DNA of 40,757 nt from Clostridia bacterium (GTDB taxonomy: Bacteria > Bacillota > Clostridia > Christensenellales > Aristaeellaceae), in contig JAFXCE010000014.1 in the NCBI GenBank assembly GCA_017521565.1, positions 1 through 40,757 on the forward strand, in the 5' to 3' direction. The notes beneath the pieces were generated by a model. The model was not told where the DNA came from. It saw nothing but the letters and a program-made list of their open reading frames with translations, and made no database searches. A program made the translations under genes and the position numbers. How positions within the stretch are numbered: the stretch's first letter is position 1; the number at the start of each line of letters is the position of its first letter. Below are positions 7,873 through 16,027 of this stretch, piece after piece.

Positions 7873-9306
7873 TTAGAAATTGAAGTAGAGGAAGACGCTG
7901 ACGTTGGAAAGGGAAAGCGTGACATAGAGAATCAGCGCGACGGTCATGAAGGCATTGATCAGCGTGGGCTTAAAGCTCATGGTCTTTTCGTAGGTGTTTG
8001 AAAGGAACACACAGGAGAAGAGGGAAAGCACATACCACGCACCCATGATGATGAGGTTGAAGCGGGAGAGAATGCCGCCCGGCAGTTCAAAGGCGGAGAC
8101 GATGCTCTCGCGCACGGGGCCGAAATTCAGGGAGAACATCGAGGAGAGCAGACCGGTTGCCTCCGCCATGCTCGTCGCGCGGAAGAATACCCACGCGATG
8201 ACCACAAACAGGAAGGTGGCGGCCCACTGAATGGCCTTGGGCATGCGGTCGTAAGGCTTTTTAAAGAGACGGTAAAGGGCGCTTGCCGCGCCATGCATCA
8301 GGCCCCAGAGCAGGAAGAGCCAGCCTGCGCCGTGCCACAGGCCGCTGGCGAGGAACACGATCATCAGGTTGACATAGGTGCGAAGCGTGCCCTTTCGGTT
8401 GCCGCCGAGCGGGAAGTAGATGTATGTCGTCAGGAAGCGGGACAGGGTCATGTGCCAGCGCTGCCAGAATTCACGGATATTGAGGCTCTTATAGGGGGAA
8501 TTGAAGTTGAGCGGGATTTTGATGTTGAACATCAGGCCCACGCCGGTGGCGATGTCACAGTAGCCGGAGAAGTCAAAGTACAGCTGGAGGGTATAGCCGA
8601 CGGCGATAAGCCACGCTTCCAGCGTATTGAGGTGCTGCGCGGCGGAAAAGCCCGCCTCCACGGCAATGCCGAATGTATCGGCGATGATGACCTTCTTGAA
8701 CAGACCCAGCGCAAACGCATACAGGCCGGGCGCGAAATTGTCAAAGCTGAAGCGGCGGTTTTTTGCATCTGCGAATTGCGGCACGATCTCGCTGTGCAGG
8801 ACGATCGGTCCGGCAACCAGCTGCGGGAAGAACGTGACGAACAGCGCGTAGTCAAGGATATTATACCTGGGAACGGTGCGCTGGTAGCTGTCGATGACAT
8901 ACGAGAGCTGCTGGAAGGTAAAGAACGAGATGCCCAGCGGCAGCGCGAGATGATAGAGCGAAAATTTCGTGCCGAAGGCAAGGTTGATGTTCTCGGCAAA
9001 GAAATCGTGATACTTGAAGTAGAACAGCACGCCCAGATTGAGCGCGAGGCCCAGCAGCATCAGCGGCAGGCGGAGGGCCTTCTTCTCGCTTCCGAGCATC
9101 AGCTGGCTGAGCGCATAGTTGACCAGAATGCTGGCGAGGATGATCGGCACATAGCTGGGGTTGTTGTAGCCGTAAAAGACAAACGACGCAGCGATCAGAA
9201 ACAGCTTATTGAGCGGGATGCGCTCGGGCAGACGGCTCAGCACGAAATAGACGATCAGCGTCAGCGGCAGGAAGGCCAGCATAAAGACGTAGGAATTAAA
9301 CAGCAT
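7873..9306 (-). CDS. MBOAT family O-acyltransferase (AlgI/PatA-like)
   Basis: A 477-residue polytopic membrane protein of the MBOAT family, which passes acyl groups (usually acetyl) across the membrane to an exported polymer. Signature segments are PQLVAGPIVLHSEIVPQF (about 161-178), YFDFSGYCDIA (about 243-253), FWQRWHMTLS (280-289) and SGLWHGAGW (321-329), where H325 is the expected catalytic histidine. Length and segment order match AlgI-type enzymes. GGAGA lies 8 nt before ATG 9306. It is flanked by SGNH-like partners on both sides in one operon. The acceptor polymer (secondary wall glycan, capsule, teichoic acid or peptidoglycan) is not indicated. Confidence 0.92.
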   Translation of the reverse strand: MLFNSYVFMLAFLPLTLIVYFVLSRLPERIPLNKLFLIAASFVFYGYNNPSYVPIILASILVNYALSQLMLGSEKKALRLPLMLLGLALNLGVLFYFKYHDFFAENINLAFGTKFSLYHLALPLGISFFTFQQLSYVIDSYQRTVPRYNILDYALFVTFFPQLVAGPIVLHSEIVPQFADAKNRRFSFDNFAPGLYAFALGLFKKVIIADTFGIAVEAGFSAAQHLNTLEAWLIAVGYTLQLYFDFSGYCDIATGVGLMFNIKIPLNFNSPYKSLNIREFWQRWHMTLSRFLTTYIYFPLGGNRKGTLRTYVNLMIVFLASGLWHGAGWLFLLWGLMHGAASALYRLFKKPYDRMPKAIQWAATFLFVVIAWVFFRATSMAEATGLLSSMFSLNFGPVRESIVSAFELPGGILSRFNLIIMGAWYVLSLFSCVFLSNTYEKTMSFKPTLINAFMTVALILYVTLSLSNVSVFLYFNF

Positions 9307-9338
9307 AGCGTTTCTCCTTGAACAGGGATGAAAGTGAG

Positions 9339-10406
9339 TTACTCAGCGAAATAATCGGGGCCGGCGGCGCGCAGCAGGTTGACATGTTCGATGATCACAG
9401 CGTCGTTTTCCTGCGCCTTGGCAACGGAGGCGACGCGGCCCTGATCCGCTGCGATCATGCGGATGATCTCGTCATTGATCCATGGGCCGTAATGGCCGGA
9501 ATCGATATAGTTGTCAAGATCAGTGATCCAGTCAAGCCTTGCCTGATAGTCGTAGATCCGCACGTTTTCATAGGGCAGAAGCTGCTTGACAATGGCCTCT
9601 TTCTGCACGAGGAAATCGTGAAGCATGCCCTGCGCATACAGCTCATACCAGCGCACGAGGGAATACGGCGGGAAGAAAAAGATGAATTCCGTATCCGGAT
9701 GCCCCTCAATATAGGGGAGATAGTTGTGCTCGATGTTGAGCTTGAACTGCTGCGTGAGCGTGGGATCTTCCTGCAGCGGGGATTGCGCGACCTCCTCGGG
9801 GGAGATGGTAATGCCCCGCAGCGCGGCGTCGCGTCCATAGGGATAGAGGCTGCCCCAGTTATACATGGTGTCCCGCTGGGCTTCGTCGTGCTGGCCGAGC
9901 GTTCTCAGGCATTTTGGGATGTAGCTGAGCAGTACGCTTTTGTTGAACCAATACTGTGTGTCGTTGAAGAGATTGTCGTCATAGAGGTATTCGGGCATTT
10001 CGCATTTCGGCGTCTTGTAGAAATGCGTCAGCGCTTCGATATCAATGCCGTAAAGGATGGTGCGGACGTCATGCGTGCCGAAGGCAAGATCCATCATCTG
10101 CTTGTGGTTGAAGGCGGATGCGGCGTTGATGGGCAGCTTGATGAAATGTCCGCCCAGCAACTCGTCAAGCTGGCTTGGCGTGAAGTTTTCCGTCATGGAG
10201 GAGCCGATGATGACGCTGTCGTAGTCGTAGGACTTGGCAATGCCGGCATTGAAATAGTTTTGTGTGTCGTTGGTGATCGGCGGTGTGTACATTGTCGCCT
10301 GATGATAGATCTGGAAGGGATCGACAAGGGCGACAAGGGCGATCATGCTGACCAGCGCGCCAATCAGCAGGGTAACCGTCAGCAGCGCCCAGCGTTTACG
10401 GGTCAT
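9339..10406 (-). CDS. DltD/SGNH-like membrane-anchored protein, paralogue 2 (MBOAT partner)
   Basis: A 355-residue paralogue of the genes at 6747 and 10455. It has an N-terminal membrane helix (about 7-28), then DPFQIYHQA, the block-I-like IIGSSMTENF (S70), a FFFPPYS segment, and D-x-x-H (D302, H305) followed by YGPWIND. The putative catalytic residues are intact. ATG 10406 is preferred to GTG 10412 because AAAGGAG is 7 nt before the ATG but only 1 nt before the GTG. It lies 32 bp upstream of the MBOAT gene. The role is inferred from the SGNH motifs and context: final acyl transfer to, or removal from, an extracytoplasmic polymer. Confidence 0.75.
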   Translation of the reverse strand: MTRKRWALLTVTLLIGALVSMIALVALVDPFQIYHQATMYTPPITNDTQNYFNAGIAKSYDYDSVIIGSSMTENFTPSQLDELLGGHFIKLPINAASAFNHKQMMDLAFGTHDVRTILYGIDIEALTHFYKTPKCEMPEYLYDDNLFNDTQYWFNKSVLLSYIPKCLRTLGQHDEAQRDTMYNWGSLYPYGRDAALRGITISPEEVAQSPLQEDPTLTQQFKLNIEHNYLPYIEGHPDTEFIFFFPPYSLVRWYELYAQGMLHDFLVQKEAIVKQLLPYENVRIYDYQARLDWITDLDNYIDSGHYGPWINDEIIRMIAADQGRVASVAKAQENDAVIIEHVNLLRAAGPDYFAE

Positions 10407-10454
10407 GGACACGCTCCTTTCGATAACGCAGGAAAGAAGAAAAAAGCGGAAGTA

Positions 10455-11498
10455 TTACGGGCAGGAGAAGAACGAGGCGGCAAACGCACGCAGCGCTTCA
10501 CAGGAGGTGCGCACCTGCTCCGGGTCGGTTACGCGGCAGCGATCCTCGGCGATGGCGGAGGCAATGCCGTCGTTGACGACGGGAATATAGTGAATCAGAT
10601 CGTAATAAAGGCTCAGATCCTGCATCCACTGCGCTTCGAGCTGAAAATCGTAGAGCCTGACATTGGGCTCTGCGAGCAGCGCGCTGCAAAGCAGCTGCTT
10701 TTGTGCGAGGAAGGAATCAAGGCTTCCCGCCTTCGCCCGCTCCGCCCAGTAAAGCGAGGAATAGGGCGGCAGGAAGATGGTGAACGTCGTATCGCGATGC
10801 GCGCGGATGTAGGGAAGGAGATTGTATTCAAGGTTCAGCTGCGCAAATTCCACCCCGCGGGCAATATCCGCCTGCGCGGGCATGGACGGCGGGAGCGCGG
10901 CCATGGCATGCAGCTCTTCTGCAGAGGGCATGACCGGCGGCTGCCAGTAATACATGCTGTCGCGGGAGGCGTCCTCGTCCGGCGTGCCGATGCGCCGCAG
11001 CGCGGCGGGAATCTCGCTGAGCCAGACGTCCTGATTGAACCAGTATTTGACGTCGTTGAAAGGATTGGCGTCGTAAAGGTAATCCGGCGTGACAGCTTTC
11101 TGGTTGGTGTAGTACTGCGAATACGCAAACAGATCAAGACCGTAGACGACATGCCGGACATCGTGCGTCCTGAAGGCGATTTCCATGATCTTGGCATGGT
11201 CGCGCGCGAGGCCGGCGTTCATGCTCAGCTTGACAAACCGGCCGCCGAGCGCCTTGTCATAGACGCTGGGCGTGCAGTTCTCCGTGACGGAGGAGCCGAT
11301 GATGATGCTGTCGTAGGTATAGGACTTGGCGACGCCGGCGATGGCATACATCTGCGCGCTGCTTTTGTAGGGCGGATTGTAAAACAGCGCCCGATGATAG
11401 ATTTCAAACGGATCGACGATCACGACCACCGCGACAAGCGCGAGCAGGCCGGCAAAAAGCAGCGCAAGCGTACACTGCGTCCAGCGCTTTCGGGTCAT
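10455..11498 (-). CDS. DltD/SGNH-like membrane-anchored protein, paralogue 3 (operon leader)
   Basis: A 347-residue paralogue and the first gene of the operon. It has a membrane helix (about 8-28), DPFEIYHRA, the block-I-like IIGSSVTEN (S70), an FLPPYS segment and D-x-x-H (D300, H303). After the histidine it reads YIPVVND where the other two have YG-WIND, so the site lacks the glycine and the tryptophan. It also has an Ala/Pro/Met-rich insertion around residue 200. These differences suggest an altered acceptor or role. ATG 11498 has AAAGGA about 10 nt upstream; the longer open frame to 11606 is not supported. A strong promoter lies about 150 bp upstream. Confidence 0.73.
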   Translation of the reverse strand: MTRKRWTQCTLALLFAGLLALVAVVVIVDPFEIYHRALFYNPPYKSSAQMYAIAGVAKSYTYDSIIIGSSVTENCTPSVYDKALGGRFVKLSMNAGLARDHAKIMEIAFRTHDVRHVVYGLDLFAYSQYYTNQKAVTPDYLYDANPFNDVKYWFNQDVWLSEIPAALRRIGTPDEDASRDSMYYWQPPVMPSAEELHAMAALPPSMPAQADIARGVEFAQLNLEYNLLPYIRAHRDTTFTIFLPPYSSLYWAERAKAGSLDSFLAQKQLLCSALLAEPNVRLYDFQLEAQWMQDLSLYYDLIHYIPVVNDGIASAIAEDRCRVTDPEQVRTSCEALRAFAASFFSCP

Positions 11499-11645
11499 GC
11501 CAATCCGTCCTTTCCGATGTGTTTTGAAAACGATTTGAAAAGCGTCGGGCGCTGCAAGGAGCGGCAGGATGCCGCGACGATGCGAGGGAGATAACAGCGC
11601 CAGCATGCCGGTTTATGGCGGCAAATGGCCATAACAAATCACTTT

Positions 11646-11674
11646 ATTATACACGATCAGCTTTGCCTTTGCAA
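11646..11674 (-). promoter_or_regulatory. Sigma-A promoter of the SGNH/MBOAT/vanY operon
   Basis: On the minus strand, TTGCAA (11669-11674) and TATAAT (11646-11651) are separated by 17 bp. The predicted transcript has a ~140-nt leader. Near its 5' end is a 7-bp inverted repeat (TTATGGC / GCCATAA, 11613-11634) that could be an operator or an mRNA hairpin. Confidence 0.8.
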
Positions 11675-11714
11675 CCGCGCCGCGTTCGGATCGCGCTCAG
11701 AAAACATAGAGCAG

Positions 11715-11741
11715 AAAAGAAAAAAGCGCCCGAAAGGGCGC
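11715..11741 (-). terminator. Terminator of the L,D-transpeptidase gene
   Basis: On the minus strand GCGCCC-TTTC-GGGCGC is followed by TTTTTTCTTTTC, a textbook intrinsic terminator 26 nt after the stop at 11767. Confidence 0.9.
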
Positions 11742-11766
11742 AGAAAGCCGGATATAGATGGAGCGG

Positions 11767-13161
11767 TCAGCCCACGCTTTCGGCAATGGGAATAAAGGGC
11801 GTAGCCTCGGGCGCATATTCCGCCGATGCGGAGGGGATAACCGGCAAGGGAGAGGATTCCGGAGAGGGTGTTGGCTCCGTCGTGAGCGCAGGCCTTCGGG
11901 AGAAGAGCAGCGCCTGCGTCTTTTGTCCGGCAGCGCCGTCGATCTCAAGGCCGTGATCGCGCTGGAAGGCTTTGACGGCTTCGATGGTGCCGCCGTAATA
12001 GCCGCCGGTGATGCTGCCCTTATAGTAGCCCAGCTCGGCAAGGCGCATCTGCAGCATGTATACGTCCTTGCCGCTGCGTCCGCGATAGAGCGTGCGGTAC
12101 TCGGTGGGCCAGTTTTCCTCGCAGTAGACCGGAGGGGGCGTGGGTTCGGGCAGGGCGCGCTCGCGCAGGGTTTCGGGGTTGAGGCTGCGCCGCAGCGTCA
12201 TCGTGTATTCGGGATCGTATTCTCCCTCGTATACGGTGATGATTGTACCTGCCTTGCAGTTGTCGTAGATCCACTTGGCGTCGCTGACATACAGGCGCAC
12301 ACAGCCGTGCGACGCGGGCGAGCCGAGATCCTCAAAGGATTTGACGGCCAGCGTGAGTTCATCCGCCTCGGTGTAGAGCACGGAATGGAATGCGTTGGCG
12401 GAGTCGATGCGGGTGAGATACTGCGCATGCGAGTCCCACGTGGGGAAATAGCCCCAGCGTGCGCGTTTGCTGGGCATGATGGTCGTGCCCAGCGGCGTGG
12501 GGTTTTGCCGGGTGCCGGTGGAACAGATCATCTCGCGGACGAGAATGGTGTATTCTCCGTTCTCGTCGTAGGTATAGGCGCGGGTAATCTGGTTGGCGAC
12601 GTCGACCATGAGGGTGTACTTGGTGGGTTGGGGTGTCGGAGAGGGGCGAGGCGCATCGTGGATGGAATGCGCATGATTGGAAAAGAGAAGCTCCTGCGTT
12701 GCTCTGCCTGCGACGCCGTCCACGGTCAGGCCGTTGTGCTGCTGGAAGGCGCGCACAGCGCCGCGCGTGATCTCATAATAGCCGCCGGAGACGCGCGCCT
12801 CGTAAAACCCCAGCTCCAGCAGGCGGGCCTGCAGCTTTTCCACCAGCGCGCCGTTGTCGCCGTATTGCAGCTTGCGGCTGTAGGAAAATGGCTCCGTATA
12901 GGGCGCAGGGGAGGGGATGGGCGTATGAAGGCCGTATTGCGCGGTCAGCGCCTGAATCTCCGCCTCGCTGAGCATGGGCGTTTCTGTGGGGGAAGGGGTT
13001 TCTTCCTTGATAAAATCAGGATCGGGTGCAAGGAATTCGATGGCGCCGTCGTCATCCATGATGACTTTGCCGTTTTCATCCTCCCAGAGGATTTTTTCGG
13101 AGAGGGACGTGGATGGCGCAAACAGCGCGAGCAGAAGAAAAAGGAACAAGAAGCGTTTCAT
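11767..13161 (-). CDS. L,D-transpeptidase (YkuD) with two peptidoglycan-binding domains
   Basis: A 464-residue exported enzyme that should form 3-3 cross-links or attach proteins in peptidoglycan. Order: signal peptide (about 1-22), a short acidic/Pro-Thr segment, PG_binding_1 (about 98-162), a YkuD catalytic domain (about 180-315) with the motif SHGCVRL (H285, catalytic C287, R289), a Pro-rich hinge, then a second PG_binding_1 (about 358-421) and a Pro/Ser/Thr-rich tail. Flanking of the catalytic domain by wall-binding repeats is a less common arrangement. ATG 13161 has GGAGG about 10 nt upstream and starts a clean signal peptide; the open frame extends to 13239 without support. It has its own promoter and terminator. 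Confidence 0.9.
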   Translation of the reverse strand: MKRFLFLFLLLALFAPSTSLSEKILWEDENGKVIMDDDGAIEFLAPDPDFIKEETPSPTETPMLSEAEIQALTAQYGLHTPIPSPAPYTEPFSYSRKLQYGDNGALVEKLQARLLELGFYEARVSGGYYEITRGAVRAFQQHNGLTVDGVAGRATQELLFSNHAHSIHDAPRPSPTPQPTKYTLMVDVANQITRAYTYDENGEYTILVREMICSTGTRQNPTPLGTTIMPSKRARWGYFPTWDSHAQYLTRIDSANAFHSVLYTEADELTLAVKSFEDLGSPASHGCVRLYVSDAKWIYDNCKAGTIITVYEGEYDPEYTMTLRRSLNPETLRERALPEPTPPPVYCEENWPTEYRTLYRGRSGKDVYMLQMRLAELGYYKGSITGGYYGGTIEAVKAFQRDHGLEIDGAAGQKTQALLFSRRPALTTEPTPSPESSPLPVIPSASAEYAPEATPFIPIAESVG

Positions 13162-13210
13162 GGGATGGCGGCCTCCGGATATGTCAAGCGAATCAATGCG
13201 GTATATGCTC

Positions 13211-13239
13211 ATCATAGCACAGCGGAAGAAGGCTGGCAA
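13211..13239 (-). promoter_or_regulatory. Sigma-A promoter of the L,D-transpeptidase gene
   Basis: On the minus strand TTGCCA (13234-13239) and TATGAT (13211-13216) have a 17-bp spacer, about 50 bp before the ATG at 13161. Confidence 0.65.
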
Positions 13240-13243
13240 GACG

Positions 13244-13272
13244 AGAAAAGGCTCCCCTTGGGAGGGAGCCTT
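13244..13272 (-). terminator. Terminator of the htrA-like gene
   Basis: On the minus strand AAGGCTCCC and GGGAGCCTT form a 9-bp stem followed by TTTCTCG. It starts 13 nt after the protease stop and ends just before the next promoter. Confidence 0.8.
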
Positions 13273-13284
13273 GGGTACAAAGGA

Positions 13285-14493
13285 TTACTTCTCGAGCGTC
13301 TCCACGGCGGTCGGCTGCGGAATGACGATTTCAAGCGTCACTTCACGGCCGTTGCGGTCGATGGTCACCGGAACGACGTCACCCGGGGTCTGCTTAGCCT
13401 TGATGGCGTTGAGGTCGTCCGCACAGGTGACGGGCTCGCCGTTAAAGGCGGTGATGACGTCGCCCTTGGCCAGTCCGGCACGCTCGGCAGCGCTGAACTC
13501 GCTGACCTCACGGATATACACGCCCACCGGCATGGAGTACTGCTTGCTCATTTCCTCGGTGACATCGATGATGGTGATGCCCAGCATGATCTGGCTGCCG
13601 AGGGTCTGCTGCTGCACGGATTCCGGATCGTTGATCATGCCCGTGACCAGCTCCTTGATGTCGTTGACCGGGATCGCGTAGCCCATGCCCTCGATGGAGA
13701 CGGAGGAGGACTTCGCGTAGACCAGGCCGATCACGTTGCCAAAGGAGTCAAACAGCGCGCCGCCGGAGTTGCCGGGGTTGATGGCGGCGTCGGTCTGGAT
13801 GGCGTTGATGGTGACGCCGTCGATGGTCAGCTCCTGCTCGGTGGCGGAGATGATGCCGGCGGTCACGCTGCCATGCACGTTGCCCATCGGATTGCCGATG
13901 GCCACGGCCAGCTCGCCGATTTCCAGCTGATCGCTGTCGCCGAAGGTGGCGGCATTGAGGCCTTCGGCCTCGATCTTGAGGACCGCGACGTCGTTGCTCT
14001 CAGAGGAACCGATCAGCGTCGCCTCATAGGTGGCTTCCTCGCCATCCTTGTCCTCCGGCATGACGAATACGGTAATCTTGTCAACGCCGGAAATGACGTG
14101 ATGGTTGGTCAGGATGTAGCCATCCTCGGAGAGGATGATGCCGGAACCCGCGCCGGTCTGGGTGTATTCGCGCTGGGTGCCGCGGCTGTCCGGATAGCCG
14201 TAGCCATAGCCGAAGTTGCCGAAGGGGAACATGGAGCCGAAGGGATTGTAGTAGCCCGAGTCATAGTCGTTGTAGACGACGGTGGTCTCCGTCTCAATCG
14301 CGACGACGGAGGTGCGGCACTCTTTTGCGATCTCCGAGATGGAGAGCGCATTTTCGGGCGCGGCAGCCTCGACGATGGAGAAATGCTTGGCGCTCTCCTC
14401 TGCCGCAGCAAAGGTGGCAAAGGAAGCGGAAGCGGCGATGACCAGCGCGGCGGCAAAAGCGGCCAGACGGCGGAAGGAACGGTTCTTACGCAT
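13285..14493 (-). CDS. HtrA/DegP-like S1C serine protease with PDZ domain
   Basis: A 402-residue envelope quality-control protease. An N-terminal hydrophobic segment (about 10-30) ends in AAA-type residues and could be a signal peptide or anchor. A Gly/Tyr/Phe-rich linker follows (about 72-105). The trypsin-like domain has an intact triad: His in TNHHVIS (H132), Asp in SNDVAVLKI (D168) and Ser in NPGNSGGALF (S243). One PDZ domain occupies roughly 300-390. ATG 14493 is placed 11 nt after AAAGGAG. ATG 14502 would leave only 2 nt, though it cannot be excluded. It sits among wall enzymes and probably handles misfolded exported proteins. Confidence 0.92.
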   Translation of the reverse strand: MRKNRSFRRLAAFAAALVIAASASFATFAAAEESAKHFSIVEAAAPENALSISEIAKECRTSVVAIETETTVVYNDYDSGYYNPFGSMFPFGNFGYGYGYPDSRGTQREYTQTGAGSGIILSEDGYILTNHHVISGVDKITVFVMPEDKDGEEATYEATLIGSSESNDVAVLKIEAEGLNAATFGDSDQLEIGELAVAIGNPMGNVHGSVTAGIISATEQELTIDGVTINAIQTDAAINPGNSGGALFDSFGNVIGLVYAKSSSVSIEGMGYAIPVNDIKELVTGMINDPESVQQQTLGSQIMLGITIIDVTEEMSKQYSMPVGVYIREVSEFSAAERAGLAKGDVITAFNGEPVTCADDLNAIKAKQTPGDVVPVTIDRNGREVTLEIVIPQPTAVETLEK

Positions 14494-14543
14494 GTAATTC
14501 ATATCTCCTTTCGGGGGTAAAGATTTCTTTTTTGGATGATTGT

Positions 14544-14549
14544 ATTATA
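14544..14549 (-). promoter_or_regulatory. Probable -10 box of the htrA-like gene
   Basis: TATAAT on the minus strand, about 50 bp before the start codon. At the expected position upstream there is only a poor -35 (TGTTTT-like), so an activator may be needed. Confidence 0.45.
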
Positions 14550-14621
14550 CACAGAAGCTGTGGAAAAAACATGATGAGATTTGGAAATCGCCGCAACAAA
14601 ATTGTGTCTTGAGTGTGAAGA

Positions 14622-15821
14622 TCAGCAAAACTGCCCGAGCGCGGCGAAGCCGAGCGCGAGAAGGTCGAAGCCTGCTAGCATGAGCGGCGGCTGGCGGACA
14701 AGGCGCACGCCGCTGGTCATCAGCCCCACGCCGCATCCCTTTGCGGGATCGGAAAAGAGCTCGGCGCACATGCCGTATGCCACGCCCTGATGCCCGACAG
14801 GAGAAAAGCCCGCAAACACATCCGGCAGGAACGCCGTGTTGAGCCCACGCCCGCAGGAGGAAATGCCCGGCGCGCCGTCCTGACAGGCGCGCATTGCATT
14901 GATCGAGGAGGGGGAGAGCACGCCCATACCGTCCCGGGAGGCGAGCAGGCGGATAAGCTGCGCCATGCCGCGGCTGTCGGTGATCATGCGCCCGGCGGCG
15001 ATCAGATAATCACGCTCGGGATCGAAGGGTTCAGGCGGGCGGGCGGCGAGCATGGCGGCATCGTAGCGGAGCCTGGGCGGGAAGAGCGCCCGCACGCTGT
15101 AGCCGTCCGCCAGATCGCCGGGCGGGGCAATGCTGCGGGGATCATAGCTGGCGCGGATGGCAAGCGGATCAAAGACGCGGGCTTTGAGGATCGTATCAAA
15201 CGGGAGCCCTGCTGCGCGCTCCATGACCACGCCGGCAGCGCCTGCGCCGAGGTTACTATAGTGGAAGGAATCGCCGGGCGCTGCGGCGCGCCAGCTTTCC
15301 TGCGCATCGAGCAGCTCGCGCAGCGCGCAGCCGGGCTCCATGCCGCGCGTGCCATAGGGGCCGTCGTCGGTGATGCCGCTCGTATGGGTGAGCAGCATGC
15401 GCAGGGTAATGGGGATATCCGGCGCGTACGGGCTGCGCACGCGATAGCCAAGGTATGATGAAATATCAGAATCAGGATCGAGGATGCCATCCTCCGCCAG
15501 AGAGAGCGCGGCGAAGGTCATTACGAGCTTGGAGACCGAAGCGATGCGGAAACAGGTATCCGGGGTGACGGGGCGCTCGGGCTTCAGCCGTGCGCGGCCG
15601 AAGAAGAACGCTTCGTCCTGCCCGCCGGGCAGGCAGAGAACGAGCGACGCGCCGACGGCGCGATACCGCCTGAGGATGCGCTGCGCCTGCTCGGAAAGGG
15701 CGCGGCGGCTGTCTTCGCTGAGACGTCCGTCCTCGCCAAGAGAAAGCGGCGCAAGCGTACGGGCGATTTTATCGGCGCGCGCACGCAGGGCGGAACGCTC
15801 GTTTGGGGTGGCGTTTTTCAT
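14622..15821 (-). CDS. Serine hydrolase of the beta-lactamase class C / PBP4* fold
   Basis: A 399-residue protein of the Beta-lactamase (PF00144) family. The three active-site motifs are visible: SxxK as SVSK (S95-K98), YxN as YSN (Y188-N190), and HxG as HQG (H344-G346) in place of KTG. Typical context segments are present, such as LLTHTSGI near residue 145. No signal peptide is obvious, so it may be cytoplasmic, or exported by a route I cannot see. Such proteins are often esterases or D-amino-acid peptidases rather than antibiotic-resistance enzymes. ATG 15821 has GGAGG 6 nt upstream; the open frame extends to 15869 but would include promoter DNA. No clear terminator follows. Confidence 0.85.
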   Translation of the reverse strand: MKNATPNERSALRARADKIARTLAPLSLGEDGRLSEDSRRALSEQAQRILRRYRAVGASLVLCLPGGQDEAFFFGRARLKPERPVTPDTCFRIASVSKLVMTFAALSLAEDGILDPDSDISSYLGYRVRSPYAPDIPITLRMLLTHTSGITDDGPYGTRGMEPGCALRELLDAQESWRAAAPGDSFHYSNLGAGAAGVVMERAAGLPFDTILKARVFDPLAIRASYDPRSIAPPGDLADGYSVRALFPPRLRYDAAMLAARPPEPFDPERDYLIAAGRMITDSRGMAQLIRLLASRDGMGVLSPSSINAMRACQDGAPGISSCGRGLNTAFLPDVFAGFSPVGHQGVAYGMCAELFSDPAKGCGVGLMTSGVRLVRQPPLMLAGFDLLALGFAALGQFC

Positions 15822-15856
15822 GGAAGCCTCCGGGGATGCTGAAAGTCGATAGAGAT

Positions 15857-15885
15857 ATTGTAATGGCAAAAATATACATTGTCAA
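15857..15885 (-). promoter_or_regulatory. Sigma-A promoter of the serine hydrolase gene
   Basis: On the minus strand a consensus TTGACA (15880-15885) and TACAAT (15857-15862) have a 17-bp spacer, 36 bp before the start codon. Confidence 0.8.
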
Positions 15886-15918
15886 TGCACAGATTTGGCA
15901 AAGAGTACTAAATATAGC

Positions 15919-15947
15919 TTGCATGGCAGCTGTTTTGGTGCTATAAT
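15919..15947 (+). promoter_or_regulatory. Sigma-A promoter of the mgtC-like gene
   Basis: TTGCAT (15919-15924) and TATAAT (15942-15947) are 17 bp apart, back to back with the divergent promoter at 15857-15885. The two -35 boxes are 33 bp apart, so one bound regulator could affect both. The leader to the start codon is ~75 nt. Confidence 0.8.
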
Positions 15948-16027
15948 GTCTTACGAAAATTTTACGGAAAGTCGTGCAGTTCCCGTGCCTTTGCGCATAG
16001 GATGAGCGTGGCCTAAGGAAAGAAGAG

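Noticed and set aside
6747..11498. Dlt operon for D-alanylation of teichoic acid
   Set aside because: MBOAT and DltD-like proteins are present, but the ligase DltA and carrier DltC are absent from the operon.
9318..11594. A 758-codon plus-strand open frame across the SGNH paralogues
   Set aside because: It spans two genes and their spacer in antisense, with no promoter, ribosome site or domain. It is a by-product of codon bias.
14622..15821. Antibiotic-resistance beta-lactamase
   Set aside because: The SxxK/YxN/HxG motifs fit the broad PBP-like hydrolase family. No signal peptide is evident, and the HQG replaces the KTG of true class C enzymes.
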